Assembly (NCBI GenBank): GCA_015680685.1
Contig: MNCI01027000.1
Location: 4,458-50,566, forward strand
Source of the DNA: Gnetum montanum
Lineage: Eukaryota > Streptophyta > Gnetopsida > Gnetales > Gnetaceae
DNA: 46,109 nucleotides
Direction: 5' to 3'
Part shown: positions 1 through 11,018 of the stretch, in pieces
Layout of the letters: every line of letters starts with the position of its first letter
Position numbering within the stretch: the stretch's first letter is position 1
The notes under the pieces: model-generated
Database searches by the model: none
Seen by the model: only the letters and a program-made list of their open reading frames with translations
Told to the model about the DNA's origin: nothing
Translations under genes and position numbers: made by a program

Positions 1-314
1 AAAATTTTATTTGTTACAAGTAGGTATTATAAGGACTGTGTAGACTAAGCAATTAAACAAAATATGAACTCTCAACAACTCACAGTACTTGTCAAAGTTG
101 GCTGAATCTCTTTAAGATAAGTTATTTGTAGTTTCCACACAACGCGATCGTTTCATTTTTTACAACCGCACACCACAACAACACACACACATACTCATAT
201 TAACTACTGAGTCTATTTGGAGGTATCTGGGCCTTGGTGTTTCCAGAGACCAGCAAGCACTTAAATCCTGTTCGAGGACACTCGTTGACGGTCGCGTCCC
301 AAACGGTTGCCAAC
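1..314. other. Unassigned left-edge sequence, CpG-retaining
   Basis: No gene or repeat recognised. The sequence is not visibly shared with the corresponding part of element E, whose similarity to element A begins near 315. About ten CpG dinucleotides lie between 140 and 310, which is unusual in this otherwise CpG-poor window. A short CA-rich run lies near 175-190. It could be unmethylated flanking DNA or a diverged piece of element A's spacer. Confidence 0.5.
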
Positions 315-894
315 AGATAGATCTTCTTAGGTCATTCTAAACAAAAATCCATAAGGGACTTTGTATGACCTCAATTTGAAATTCCATTCCACCTTCTCCA
401 TCATTTGTTCATGTTGCCCATAACTCACCTCACTATTGATGTCCATGTTCTTAATTTAGTCTCTTTATCTGACATACATGAATTCTCTAGTAGAATCTTT
501 TGGGTTTTGATCCTTAACTTTCATCACCAATTAATCACCTATGGGGTCCACAAACTCATTAGGTTGAGGTTATGAAAGGCCAATCAAGGCATGTCCCTAC
601 CATGGGAAGGACTCACTTGCATATCCCTTAGTTGAGTTCATTAAGTACTTTAGGCCTAGGCATTCTTACAATCAGAATCTTTCGTACACCCATCTTCTTC
701 ATCTGACCATGTTCTTCTTTACATATTTTGTTTTTAATTTCACATTAAAATTGAAATTTTGAATTTTTAAGCTTTCAAAGACCCTTTTCAATGATTTCAT
801 CATATTCTTGGCTTTTCTCGGACTCCATGGATCCCAAAGTCATTTAAACATTCCTTGTATTTTTAAAGATACACATTTGAAAATTTTGTTTATG

Positions 895-1000
895 GACCTT
901 ATAAATGGGGCCTCATCAATGGAGCCCATGCATATACAAGGCCCCATATATGCATCCCCATTAATGTAGCACAAAAAAAGTATAAATATGCATGACCCAC
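895..1000 (+). promoter_or_regulatory. Internal U3-like promoter module of element A
   Basis: Contains GGCCTCATCAATGGAGCCC (909-927) and CCCCATTAATGTAGC (956-970), followed by TATAAATA (981-988). The element's own LTR has GGCCTCGTCAATAGGGCCC (4558-4576) and the identical CCCCATTAATGTAGC (4574-4588) before its TATAAATA (4684-4691). The module lies about 440 bp upstream of the ORF2 start. Promoter activity is inferred, not shown. Confidence 0.6.
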
Positions 1001-1133
1001 CTTAGAAATTTTCACATTTGATCATAAAGACCAAGGACGTTTTTCAAATTTTTAGATCCTAGAACCTTCCAAAACCCATAACTTCGTAATCATTTATCCA
1101 AATCACTTTTTTATTTGATCCTATAGCTACTAG

Positions 1134-1439
1134 GGGTAAGCTATTAGTTGTGGGGGCCACAAATGTGTCATTTTTAATAGAAAAGTTTTCACCATTTTTC
1201 TAACTCCCACAAAGGTTTAACTAAGAAATCAACATTTAAACACCAAATTATAGAAGTTAAACTCTTCCAATAAGCTTTTTTGACACTTATAATAAAAATT
1301 AATTAATAAAATAATCAATCTACCATGGTCCAACCTTAGCCAAATGTAACTAATTGACTANCTAACTAAACAAGGTGTTCAAATATTCAAAGTTACATGT
1401 TATATCTACTAATCCATGGATGTGTTGTGATCGTAGATG
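1134..1439 (+). promoter_or_regulatory. Candidate intron and splice acceptor before ORF2 (element A)
   Basis: A possible donor G|GTAAGC has its GT at 1136-1137. A branch-point-like CTACTAAT lies at 1406-1413, and TCGTAG ends at 1436, directly before ATG 1437-1439. The branch and acceptor position is matched in elements D, E and F. The donor is less well conserved; the matching place in E reads GATAAG. Confidence 0.5.
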
Positions 1440-4295
1440 ACACCGAAAGGCATACACACAAAGGAAGGAAAACCATCTCAACTAAGAGAGAAATGGTCAA
1501 GAATAGGAAGGGGCCAAGAACAAGCCTAGGAAGAACCACTTACAACCCATGCCATGGGTCTTGTTAGGGAAGAGGTTGAGGTGAAATTTATTTGTTAGAT
1601 TCTAGAGCCAGTAGTAGCAACAAAACATTCCCACCAGGATGAGACACCAACTTAGCAAGAAAACCTTGAGGTAACCTTGATAGAAGCCTACTTGAATCAA
1701 ATAAGATCAAGGAAGGTCCAAAAAATAGTGCTCTAGGAGTTAAACTTTGGATCTTTCCTAGAGCAAGCACCTAAAGAAGTATAGGACTAATTGAAGATCT
1801 CTCCCATGTGGCCAATTATCACTTCCACTAGGGAGTGGTACATGGGAGTGACGTTCTTATTCTAGAATAATACGAAGCTTGATTCAATAGTCAAAATCAA
1901 GGAAATCTCAATGTCCTACTTAGTGAAGGCCATTATTGAACTACTTAGGTTGCCAAAAATTGGGATGAATCTCATTGTGATTCCAATATAGGATAAACCT
2001 AGCATCAAAAATAAATGGATGTAGCAGTGTTGTGGTGTCAATAGCAAGGAGTATGACAAACTCACACCGACAAAAATAATTTGCTATAAGATTGTAGCTT
2101 TTCACCTAAACCCCATGGTAAGACTAGCAAGATAATTTCTTTTTTTGCCCATGCATGCATTGCTCTAAGTGGGAGATTCCCTATCAATCTTCCACATATG
2201 ATCTATCTGGAGATAGAGAAGTGGTTTAAAGAGAATGAAAATGGAAGAAAGGCACTTCCCTTTCCATGCCTCATCAGAAAACTCAATTAGAAGGAAGGCA
2301 TAGTCTATTGTACAAATGATGTTGTTAGACATGCTCCAACCACTAATTGGATGGAGATGATGAAAGAGAAAACAACTGCAACAACCATTCAAGAAGAGGC
2401 TCAATATCCACCACCTCTACCTACCACTCAAAAAATTGTGTTAGACATCATTGAAACAACCCAATGATTGCACAAGTACTGAGAATGGATCTTGAGAAAG
2501 AAAGAGCAACAAGTAGGCATGAGTGATGGGAATCCATCTATGTACCAACTAGAGATGAGTCACCTAAATGAGATGGCCTAAATAGTTAGCTTGAGGGGAG
2601 GAGATGGATCCATTTTCTCAGCCCAACAAATGTAGTTGTTTGCAAGGTCAAATCCTAGTACTAGAGAGGTCATAGTATCTCTCATAGAATAGTAGCCACT
2701 TCTAAAAATTTCTAGGAATGTTGTGACCTTCTCATTGTGCTTGGAGGAAGATGAGGTGGAAATAGTGTTGGTGATGTAGCACCAAGGATAGGAGATAGCA
2801 ATAGATGTGGTTACTAATAGAATTGCTAAAACACTTAATGAACTTGAGACATTTGTACCAGATGTCACTACACTCATAGATGTGCATACATTCGTAGGGA
2901 TCATAAGTGATAAATTAAGCATAGTACAACATGAAGAACTACTAGACTGACTAGTGGGAACTAGGTAACCACTTCAAGATGTCTTTGATCTTATGGATAG
3001 TATTACTGCAACCCAATTGGAGTTGTTAGAGACAAGGGGAAAAACATTATCATGGAAGGATAACTCAAAATAGCTAAGAAGATAAATGAATATTTGGCTA
3101 TTAAAATTTCTGAATTAAGAGCCCCAATTGCTGACCTTGCATTTCTCAACTTAGCATTAATAAGAGATGAAGCTCTTGAAAAGCTTCGCACCAGATTGAA
3201 ATGGGTTGAGGATGCGATGGAGACAGTGGTGTTCTACCAATCCTTAGTAGAGGCTACTTAACAAAAAATTCAAAAAGCCTTGGATTTCCACTAGGAGAAT
3301 GTGCAACTAACCACAAAGAACCATCACCTATGAAATGTTAATAATAATAAGTAATAGTTGATCAACTTTATCCATCAATAGTAGGAGAAACTAGCCAAAG
3401 CAAACATAGAGCTAAGGAGATTAGTAGCTGAAAACAAGAACCTCTCCATGGAGGAGGCTTGTGCCCTTTGCCTAAAGATTGCAATAGAGGTAGCCACTTA
3501 GAAATTAGGGGCTCAAAAATTGAACAGAGTCAAGGATTACTATAGATATTAGGTTAGTCTACATAAATAAGTTAATGAAAAACACATCTAGTTGGTGAAG
3601 GTAAATGTAAATGAAACCCTCTAGCAACTCTAGCAAGGAAGAGGAGTTTGAAAGCCTATTATTGATGGGATAGATGTCTATATTAAGGTAGAAATCCACA
3701 TGAAGGAGTTACAGATTGAGGAGATGATAGAATACATGGAGCATGTCAATCTCTAATATGTAGATCTAGTTATGTTAAGTACCAAAGGACTATGATCAGA
3801 ACTATAGAAGTAGGTGGCCATATTGTACTAGTTGTATGAGGCCAAGTTCAAGCACCACAAGGACACCAAAGGAAAGCTTGCTTTGGCAAATGTTGAACTT
3901 GAGGTTTTCAAAGATAAATATTCTAATCAAAGATCTACTACTGAGAACCTAGCTAAAAAAATGAATGACTACTAGGAGCTACAAAATGTAGTTAGGGCTT
4001 TCGATGTCGAATGCAAAAAATTTGTTGCCTAGTTTGTCAAGGTTAAGAAGTTGTTTCTAATAATGTCCTATCTATGGGATATCCCCATTCTAGCCCACAT
4101 TTGTGATGTCATGTGGACTATGAATGATCCCTCAAGCAAGGATGAGAGGATGAAGGCATTATTGGATGCCTTTTTTTTCCACCATAGGTTGTAATCACAA
4201 CAAGATAGCCACAGTTGTTTCAACCACTACACATGCCCAAAGCTAGCAAGGGTCCTTCAAAACCTCAGGAACCTCCATTTCCTAGGACTATCTAA
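1437..4295 (+). pseudogene. ORF2 of element A (coiled-coil retrotransposon protein), decayed
   Basis: The ATG at 1437 corresponds to the ORF2 starts of elements D, E and F, and the TAA at 4293-4295 ends in the same Pro-rich C-terminus (EPPFPRTI; E has EPPLLGTI). Span is about 953 codons. The N-terminal third has MWPIITS..EWYMG, a Leu-Pro motif and, after about residue 215, ALSGRFPINLPHMIYLEIEK and a PFPCLIRKL segment. These resemble the plant-specific retrotransposon domain I recall as 'putative plant transposon protein' (not searched). The second half is Glu/Lys/Leu-rich and coiled-coil-like (3050-4050), with NLSMEEA and ELQIEEMIEYMEHVNL. Many in-frame stops replace CAG/CAA codons, for example TAG at 3622 and 3631. 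At least one local frameshift lies near 4170. No transmembrane segment is seen, so an envelope-type role is not supported. Confidence 0.7.
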
Positions 4296-4499
4296 TCTTC
4301 TCAACTACCTTCATGTCATCAAAGTATGTACTATCCAGTTTGTGTTATCATGTCATGGTGTTTAATTTTGGATCATGAACACCACAGTATTTTGTAATGA
4401 TGTTGATTTGTACACTTGGGCACTTAGTTTTGTCAAGAGTCAATCAATAATTCCATACCTTTCCAATTTTTTAAAGGAACTCAAGGATGAGTTTTCATT

Positions 4500-4513
4500 T
4501 AGTTGTGGGGGTA
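4500..4513 (+). other. Polypurine tract of element A
   Basis: TAGTTGTGGGGGTA immediately precedes the LTR start TGATGAATCA. The same GGGGGTA|TGATGA junction occurs in elements D and E and, with small changes, in the minus-strand F units. In the family this primes plus-strand DNA synthesis. Confidence 0.75.
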
Positions 4514-5439
4514 TGATGAATCATTGTTCTATCATACCAAAAAGCCCCTATTGACATGGCCTCGTCAATAGGGCCCCATTAATGTAGCCCCGTCTATGTT
4601 GTATTACCCTATCAATGGGGCCATGTCGATGTAGTATTTTTTGCATCTATGGGGACCTATTGATGTAGCCCCACAATAAAGTCTATAAATACACACTTAG
4701 AAACCTTGTTTATGGATGTCTTGTCATAGATGTAATAGGGCTCTCATTGTTTTATCATTTGATAGTTAGAATATTTCTCTGAGTACCCATAGTAGGAGTC
4801 AAAAAGTGTACAGATCTTTATTCAAGCATTGCTATACCTGAACACACTGGTGTGATGATAATAAAGACAAGCCTTTTGATCAAACCTTGTAGCACTTCAA
4901 ATAAATTAATGATTTATTTATGCATTTTCTATTTTCATTAATTATGCAATTAATTAAGATAAATTGGACTTCAAGTGATTAATTAATTAATTAAGCTAAA
5001 TAGATTAAGCACATAAGTACAATCTCTTTGAGCATAAACATGTATTCGCTTGGTAATCCCAATAACATTATTACTTATTTCAACTAGTAGCATAGCACTT
5101 GGTAACCCCAGTAGTGGATATGTGAGTTCAAGACATGTACGGAAAGGACTAGTTAAGTAGTTAAATTAAATTAGCTATTAAATTAATTCATTTCTCTATT
5201 TTAAAGCACCAATAGCATAAAACATAAAATAATAAAAATCATATGCCTTGGTTACACTTAACCATACCTTTATGCATCACAAGTGTAATTGGGAAGACAA
5301 CGAATGAATATTAGGGAAAAATTCACTTCCTAGAAGACTAGTGTACTTGAAGACATAGAGTCTATAGAATTCAACTAAATCGCATGTGAATGCTTAGTGA
5401 TTCATATGTTTGAGCATAGGGATACTTGCTCACTCATCA
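4514..5439 (+). repeat. 3' LTR of element A (926 bp)
   Basis: Starts TGATGAATCA and ends CACTCATCA, giving inverted TGATGA..TCATCA ends. The U3 part holds repeated GGCCTC/GGGCC motifs with ATTAATGTAGC. TATAAATA lies at 4684-4691, and the poly(A)-signal-like AATAAA at 4860-4865. It aligns with the LTRs of E and D. No second LTR of element A is in the window. Confidence 0.85.
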
Positions 5440-7609
5440 ACTTTGATTATTACATGTGTAGCATGCTTAGTAATTATTTAATATTTGTATTATATATATA
5501 ATTCCTAGAGCAATAGTATGGGTTAGTACCCTCTATATGGTTATATTTGTATATAAACCTTAGATCTTAGATAGCATGAGAGTTTGATATAACTTAGTAG
5601 GTGGTACCTAGGGATACTTGGAGAAACAATGTTGGGCATAGGTCCTTTTTAAAAATAATATTTACATTTTATTTTAAAATTTAATATATATGTATTTTTC
5701 TTTTAGGTTTTAGTCACCCATTTACAATTACCCATGGGCTAGACCCTAACATGCCCTTGTAAGAATAAATACATAGCAATCCTTCTATTAGAACTCATCC
5801 ATTTAATTCACCAATATTTAGGAGATAGAGTAAGAGAGGGATATGCTACCAAATAGGAAAATAGAATTTGGATCTATGTTTCTATTATTATTTTGAGGCT
5901 TTAACATGCATTATATTTAGTTTTGACCTAATTTGAATTCTCTAAATTTCTTGTTTGATTTTTGGATTGATTGATGATGGTTTTTAGTACATGTTATCAT
6001 TTTTTGATCTAATTCCTTCTTTGATGGTTAGCATCTAGAAGGAAAAAGCTTTTATAATGGGGACACATGTCTCTAATTTCTTTCTAGTGTTCATATGGTA
6101 ATCATGACTTTGATCATTATGCAAGTCATGATGCTTCTATGAACTGTATAAAAATGGTAGTATGAGGATCATAAAGAAAAGGGACACTTGAATGATTACG
6201 TTTCTCAATGTCAAGTTTTGATGTGAAAAATATAGTTCTAACTTGTGAATTAAAATAGCAAAGATGAAGAAATCACAATTGAGATCATTAAGGTTAAGAA
6301 AATTGGCATTTGAGATGCCAGCTCCTATTTTAAACGTTTTTTGTATGACTTATATGTTTTCCCATCACTCAAGGTTTGGTTAATTTGCATATATTTGTTT
6401 TTCAATATGTTTTTTTATGACTCTTATGCATGGGATATCTTATTCTCAAGGAGAATTATTGTTTAGTTTGGTAGATTTAGCATGGAGGAAGTGGTTAGTT
6501 GGTTTTAAAGAAACTCAAATGCATTCTTTTATCCTTTGCCATATATACTAGTGAACTCCATGTTATGTTGACCATTAAACAATGCTACATGAATGGAGCA
6601 TTTGAGCATTTTGGGTTGATATTGGTGCTATATTTTAAAAATAATAAAGAAGTCCTATAGGCATATTTGTTTTGGTTTAGAAAATATTTTTATATACAAA
6701 AAGTAAATATATTAACTTTGATATTTGGACACTAAGAGTTTGGTGCTAACATCTACAAAATTTAGCATTGAGTGGTGGTGGAATTTGGTTTGGATAGTTT
6801 TGGTCATATGATATTATTTATTTTTGGATTTGGATATTTATTATATGTTTGGTGCTAACATTTTTAGATGCATCAACCCATATGCATGGCTATCTAATTA
6901 GTTAATAGAATATTTTTACTTTATTTTTCCTATTCAGTTATGTAGATTAACTTTTCATGCAACACACCTCTGCCCATGCCCGCTCCCCCTCCCCCTTTTC
7001 TTTTTCCTACCTCCTAGATAAAATAGGTATTTGAAATGAGGAGTGGATAAAGCAGCTAGTGCTTAGATTAGAATTTATGCAATTTTATATTTTTTATTTA
7101 AGTTGAATATTTTGATGTAATTTCTAAGTTGTAATGTTGAATTGGAACTTTTATAATTTGTATGCCTTTGATCAACATGTGTTGACTTTGTACTTAAATG
7201 TCTTAGGTACAATCCTAACTTTACTTTTTTGTTTTCTTACATTTGCATTTGATAAATTTAATTTGGCATTGATAATGACCCAATTCTTTAATGTGATTTT
7301 GGATATTATATTATTTCTTCTACTATTGTAATAATGCTTTGCATATTTTTTATTCTTAGCTTGGGTTTTACAAGTAATGAACAATCTTAACTTAGTCTAC
7401 AAGTTAGGTTTTTCACACAAGGGACTATTGGCATTATAAATTTTATATTTAATTTATTCTTTACTTTCTGTACCCTTCTACTCCTATTATTCAAATGTCT
7501 ACTAATTTACCTAGTAATTTTCCTAGCATCCTATTTATTTTTATTAAGTTGAAATTTAATTCTCTAAGTAATATCATTCTAGACTAAGCCTAGATGTGGA
7601 TGGTGTTAC
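5440..7609. other. AT-rich region without recognised genes
   Basis: No coding region supported on either strand; the open frames near 7134-7384 are short, T-rich and give hydrophobic strings by composition. A pyrimidine-rich tract lies at about 6960-7015. Near 5752, on the minus strand, TGTTAGGGTCTAGCCCATGG resembles the start of a copia LTR, but no partner was found. This stretch may contain unreadable remains of copia element G. Confidence 0.5.
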
Positions 7610-8124
7610 ACTAGCTATCAATCTTTTGGATTTTGTTATGGGAAATACATCATCTTGAAATAAAACCTTTTTAGGTTATTTAACCATTTGAAAAGAGGAA
7701 ATTTGACAATTGTAAAATACAAAATACATCTCTTACATGCACTTGAGTGCTATTATCAAGAATTATAAGACATTTTTCTATACCTTCTATCTTCACATAT
7801 GCACCATCTTCTACTTTGATATACCTAACAAAATTTAACTTTTAAAACTCAATAAAATACTCCTTGTTAGAACCCATGTGATTGCATTAATTACTATTAA
7901 GATCCAATGTAAAAGCATCAATCTCTTTAATTATATGAAAGACAAAAAAATTAGAGTTACCATTATGATTTTAAGATTGTTTACATTTATCTTGGGAGTT
8001 TCCTTAATCACCACCTTGATTTATCTTAAATTGTAAAATTATATTAGACCATGATTTGCTAATATTTTCCCTCATGGTGTTTCTTATCATTGCAAAACCT
8101 ACATTAAGGAATTAATAAATATTT
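7610..8124 (-). pseudogene. Copia element G: zinc knuckle and GAG-pre-integrase fragment
   Basis: Read on the minus strand, 8103-8062 encodes CRFCNDKKHHEGKY, which fits a CX2CX4HX4C gag zinc knuckle with the last Cys changed to Tyr (TGT to TAT). Downstream (about 7960-7620) come CNHMGSNKEYFIEF, GAYVKIEGI, CLIILDNSTQVHVRDV and a leucine-rich segment. This is the usual order of the copia protease end and GAG-pre-integrase domain. The Asp-Ser-Gly protease site is not intact. No integrase or reverse transcriptase is visible further on. The upstream gag part continues at 14192-14610, on the other side of element H. Confidence 0.65.
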
Positions 8125-9341
8125 TGGACCTTTTGATGTTCTCAAAACATTAAGTAAAATGGAGATAAAAGCTATTTGTGTGGTTGTATGATTATTGTGT
8201 TTGTAGGACTACATACACGGGGAACCAAGATGAGGTAAAGAGGACAAGGAATGAACTATCCTAGAGCTCAAAGGAGGAGGTTATCCACATTTTTTCAAAT
8301 GAACATCCAAAGAATGTGGACAAGGAGATGATATTTGTACAAGAAAAGTGGACATCATTAAAGCATATAGAAGATCAAGGTTATGGACAAGGAACAATGC
8401 ATTCATCATGTACGAGAAAGAAAAGAAAGATGTCTCTAGGAAGTAGCAAAATTCTTAGCAAATTTGGAATAAGCTTAGAGAAAATTTAGAAAGACATCTT
8501 CAAAAATAGCAAGACATCTTTCATGATGCAAATATTTCTTTACATAATGTAGACCAAATACAAAAAGACATCTTCTAGGATGGAGATTTCAGAAAGACAT
8601 CTTTTAGAAAAAAAAGATGTCTTTCCAAATTTGAAGTAAAATTCAAAGAGATGTCTCAGGCATGAGAAATATGTCTCCCATAACCATTAGTGACTGTTAA
8701 ACTAGGTATTACATGAGTTTTAAGAAGGATTTAGCAACATGGAAACTATAAGAAGGCTTGATGTGCCTTCGGAAATGTGCAAGCAATGTTGTATTCATTA
8801 TACAATTATTTCTAATCATTAAATTCTTTGTTTCTCCTTATTGTCTTATCATTTTGGCTTTGTAAAGTATGCTATACCTAACTATGTAGGGATTAGAAAA
8901 TTGAATTGTAATTATTCCTTGTAATTCTTATTCTTGTTCCCCTATGGGTTTGAGTTCCTTGAGCTTATCAAGATCCTACAAGATTGAGTTGTTGATGCTA
9001 TGGTACAATTCTTTGATGCAGAGCTTAAGATTATAAAGGTTGTGAAAGCCTTGAAACCATATTTTCAAGCCTGATAGGACATTGTAGGGTTGAGTGATTG
9101 GTGTTGTGGTACAACACATCGAAGCAAGCCTTGACAACTGTACAAGATGTGGTTCCTTCAACCACATTTTGAGAGCAAAAAAATTTAGAGGTGTGCTTGT
9201 GATCTACCCTCCGAGTGTGGAGTACCCATGTTGGGGAACCATGTAAATTTGTGTGTTTGATTTATTTTATAAAGGTTCAATTAGGGGAACTTATTCATCC
9301 CCCTCCCCCCCCCTCCCAACCCATCTAAATTCTATGATCCA
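8125..9341 (+). repeat. 5' LTR of element H
   Basis: Starts TGGACC and ends GATCCA; the 3' copy starts TGGATC and ends GATTCA, so the ancestral ends form a TGGATC/GATCCA inverted repeat. The U3 part (8420-8690) repeats AGACATCTT and its complement AAGATGTCT at least six times. A C-rich run (9298-9317) lies just before the end. Confidence 0.75.
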
Positions 9342-9345
9342 AAAT

Positions 9346-9358
9346 TGGTATTAGAGCC
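9346..9358 (+). other. Primer binding site of element H
   Basis: TGGTATTAGAGCC, four bases after the LTR end. It matches the TGGTATCAGAGC complement of initiator Met tRNA used by many plant copia elements, with one C-to-T change. Confidence 0.75.
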
Positions 9359-9397
9359 TAGTACTCTTTGTTTTATCATCAACTTCAAGAGTGAACA

Positions 9398-11018
9398 ATG
9401 GAGGGAACTTCTTACACAAAGCCACCCATGTTCAATGGATTTGATGTCATGTATTGGAAATCTAGAATGCAAGGGTTCTTTGAATCCATGGATTTTGAAG
9501 TCTTAAAGTCAATCTCGGAAGGCTATGCTCTACCCGTTAATGGCATCACTAGCATCATCAAGCCTTGCAAAAAATTCTCAAGAGGAAAAGGATAAGTTCA
9601 TGTTTGATTCAAAAGAAAAAAATTGTTTATATTGTGCATGGAATAAATCTGAATTCAATAGGATAGCAAGATGTAAAATGGCCAAGGAAATTTGGCAAAC
9701 TTTATAAGCTACTTATGAAGGAACCTCTATTGTAAATTAATCGAAATTGTTAGTTTTGCAAAGTGAATATGATAAACTCAAAATGCAAGAAGGTGAGAAA
9801 ATCAAGGACTATTTTTCTAGAGCTAAAAATCTTGTTGTAGCCATTAGAGAAATAGGAAAATACTTGCCCAAAAGCGATGTCATCGTCAAAATTATTAGAA
9901 CTCTACAACTAAAGTTCAAGCCTAAGATCATAGCCATGTAGGAAATCAAAGATTTCTCAACACTGAGATTTGAGGAACTTCAAAGTGTTCTCATCATGTA
10001 TGATTTGAATATCATATCTAAAGAAGTGATTCAAGAAAAATCTATTGCTCTAAAGATTGCCTCGAAGGAGAAGGAGGTCAATGAACATGATGAGAGAAAT
10101 GAAGATTAGATTGCTTGTCTTTCAAGGAGACTACAAAAATTGCTTAAAAGAAGAAACAAAGGGACATCTTAGCAACAACAAAGGCCAAATTTCTTCAAAG
10201 ATAAAGAAAGAGGTAAAAGTTTTTTAAATTCTTATAATATATATTTCTCTTCAATAGAGTGTTGGAATTGTGGAGGAAGAGGCCATATGGCCTTCAAATA
10301 TCCTAGTGATCCAAATAATAGCAAGGTTTAGCCAAAGAATAGATCCAATGATGAGCAACTGAAAAAGACCAACTTTTATACAAGTTAGGATGATGGTGAC
10401 CAAAGTGAAGAAGAACCATGCAATTATCCTAAAGATTCTCATCTCATCTACATGGTGCTTACTTATGAATCTTCCTTACATAAAGCTAAACAACATGGTA
10501 AGTATGATAAGAGGTATAGTGAACTTAAAGAAAACATTTTTCTCTTACATCATTTGATTAGGAATATAAAGAAACTAGTGCTTTCTAAGTCAAATGTTAT
10601 TCATGCTGAAATGAAAGAAGAGATATCAAACATAAAAGTTAAGATTCAATCACTAACCTCTTGTAACAAGGATTGCAACAAGATTCAAGATGAGGAGATT
10701 CTTGAAAATCAAGCAAAGAGTTTAGAGGATGAAGCACATGAAAATGCAAGCTCAAGCCTAAGCATAGTAAGGTTTGATAATTTTGATCTTAAGAATAATA
10801 CTACTTCTATATTTAAAAATTATGGTTTTATACAAACTCTTAACCATGATGATCAAAATAAGATTAATGCTTGGCCTTGTCAAAAGAGCTTTGGTAAGGA
10901 AATTATGCAGGTACTAATAAGTGAGAATGAAGAGACGTGGAGTTTTGAAAATAATGCAAAAATTGATTCAAAGTTCTATCACAAGGAAAATGAACAAATA
11001 GAGACATCACATATATGA
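9398..11018 (+). pseudogene. Copia gag of element H, decayed
   Basis: Starts MEGTSYTKPPMFNGFDVMYW, the typical N-terminus of copia gag polyproteins (FNGxxYxxWKxRM motif). The reading shifts frame between about 9520 and 9595, then stays in one frame to the stop at 11016-11018. Segments seen: MAKEIWQTL, LQSEYDKLKMQEGEKIKDYF, FEELQSVLIMYDL and a zinc knuckle CWNCGGRGHMAFKY near 10260, whose last Cys is Tyr. The final 188 codons (10452-11018) are open without interruption and form a Lys/Glu-rich, probably coiled-coil tail. In-frame stops upstream are TAA/TAG at expected Gln codons. In the family this protein makes the particle shell and binds RNA. No pol follows. Confidence 0.75.

Larger units (their letters stand above)
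315..5439 (+). mobile_element. Element A: 3' half of Ty3/gypsy retrotransposon
   Basis: Order seen: post-pol spacer, internal promoter-like module, ORF2 remnant, polypurine tract, 3' LTR. It aligns by eye with element E from about 36890 to 42305 (for example the shared stretch around 540-640 versus 37080-37190). The gag-pol part would lie left of the window or is missing. The family is assigned because the ORF2, polypurine tract and LTR termini match element E, which has gypsy-order pol with an Athila/Tat-like protease and integrase. One N at 1361 marks a contig join. Confidence 0.8.

Noticed and set aside
3003-3191. Antisense open frames over ORF2 copies (for example 2578-2922 and 3003-3191)
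   Set aside because: Shadows of the ORF2 coding strand; C-to-T decay in the sense strand does not create stops on the other strand, so antisense frames stay open by chance.
3622-3633. TAG read as glutamine (altered genetic code)
   Set aside because: Other copies show CAG or CAA at many of the positions and stops are also TAA and TGA; methylcytosine decay explains it without recoding.
5440-5752. Possible copia LTR starting TGTTAGGGTCTAGCC on the minus strand at about 5752
   Set aside because: No matching second copy; TGTTAGGACTATCC near 16470 (minus strand) shares only the first seven bases.
7134-7384. Overlapping open frames on both strands
   Set aside because: AT-driven, low-complexity, no family resemblance and no supporting context.
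9298-9317. C-rich run as a regulatory structure
   Set aside because: A C-run just inside the LTR end, shorter in the 3' LTR; probably slippage.
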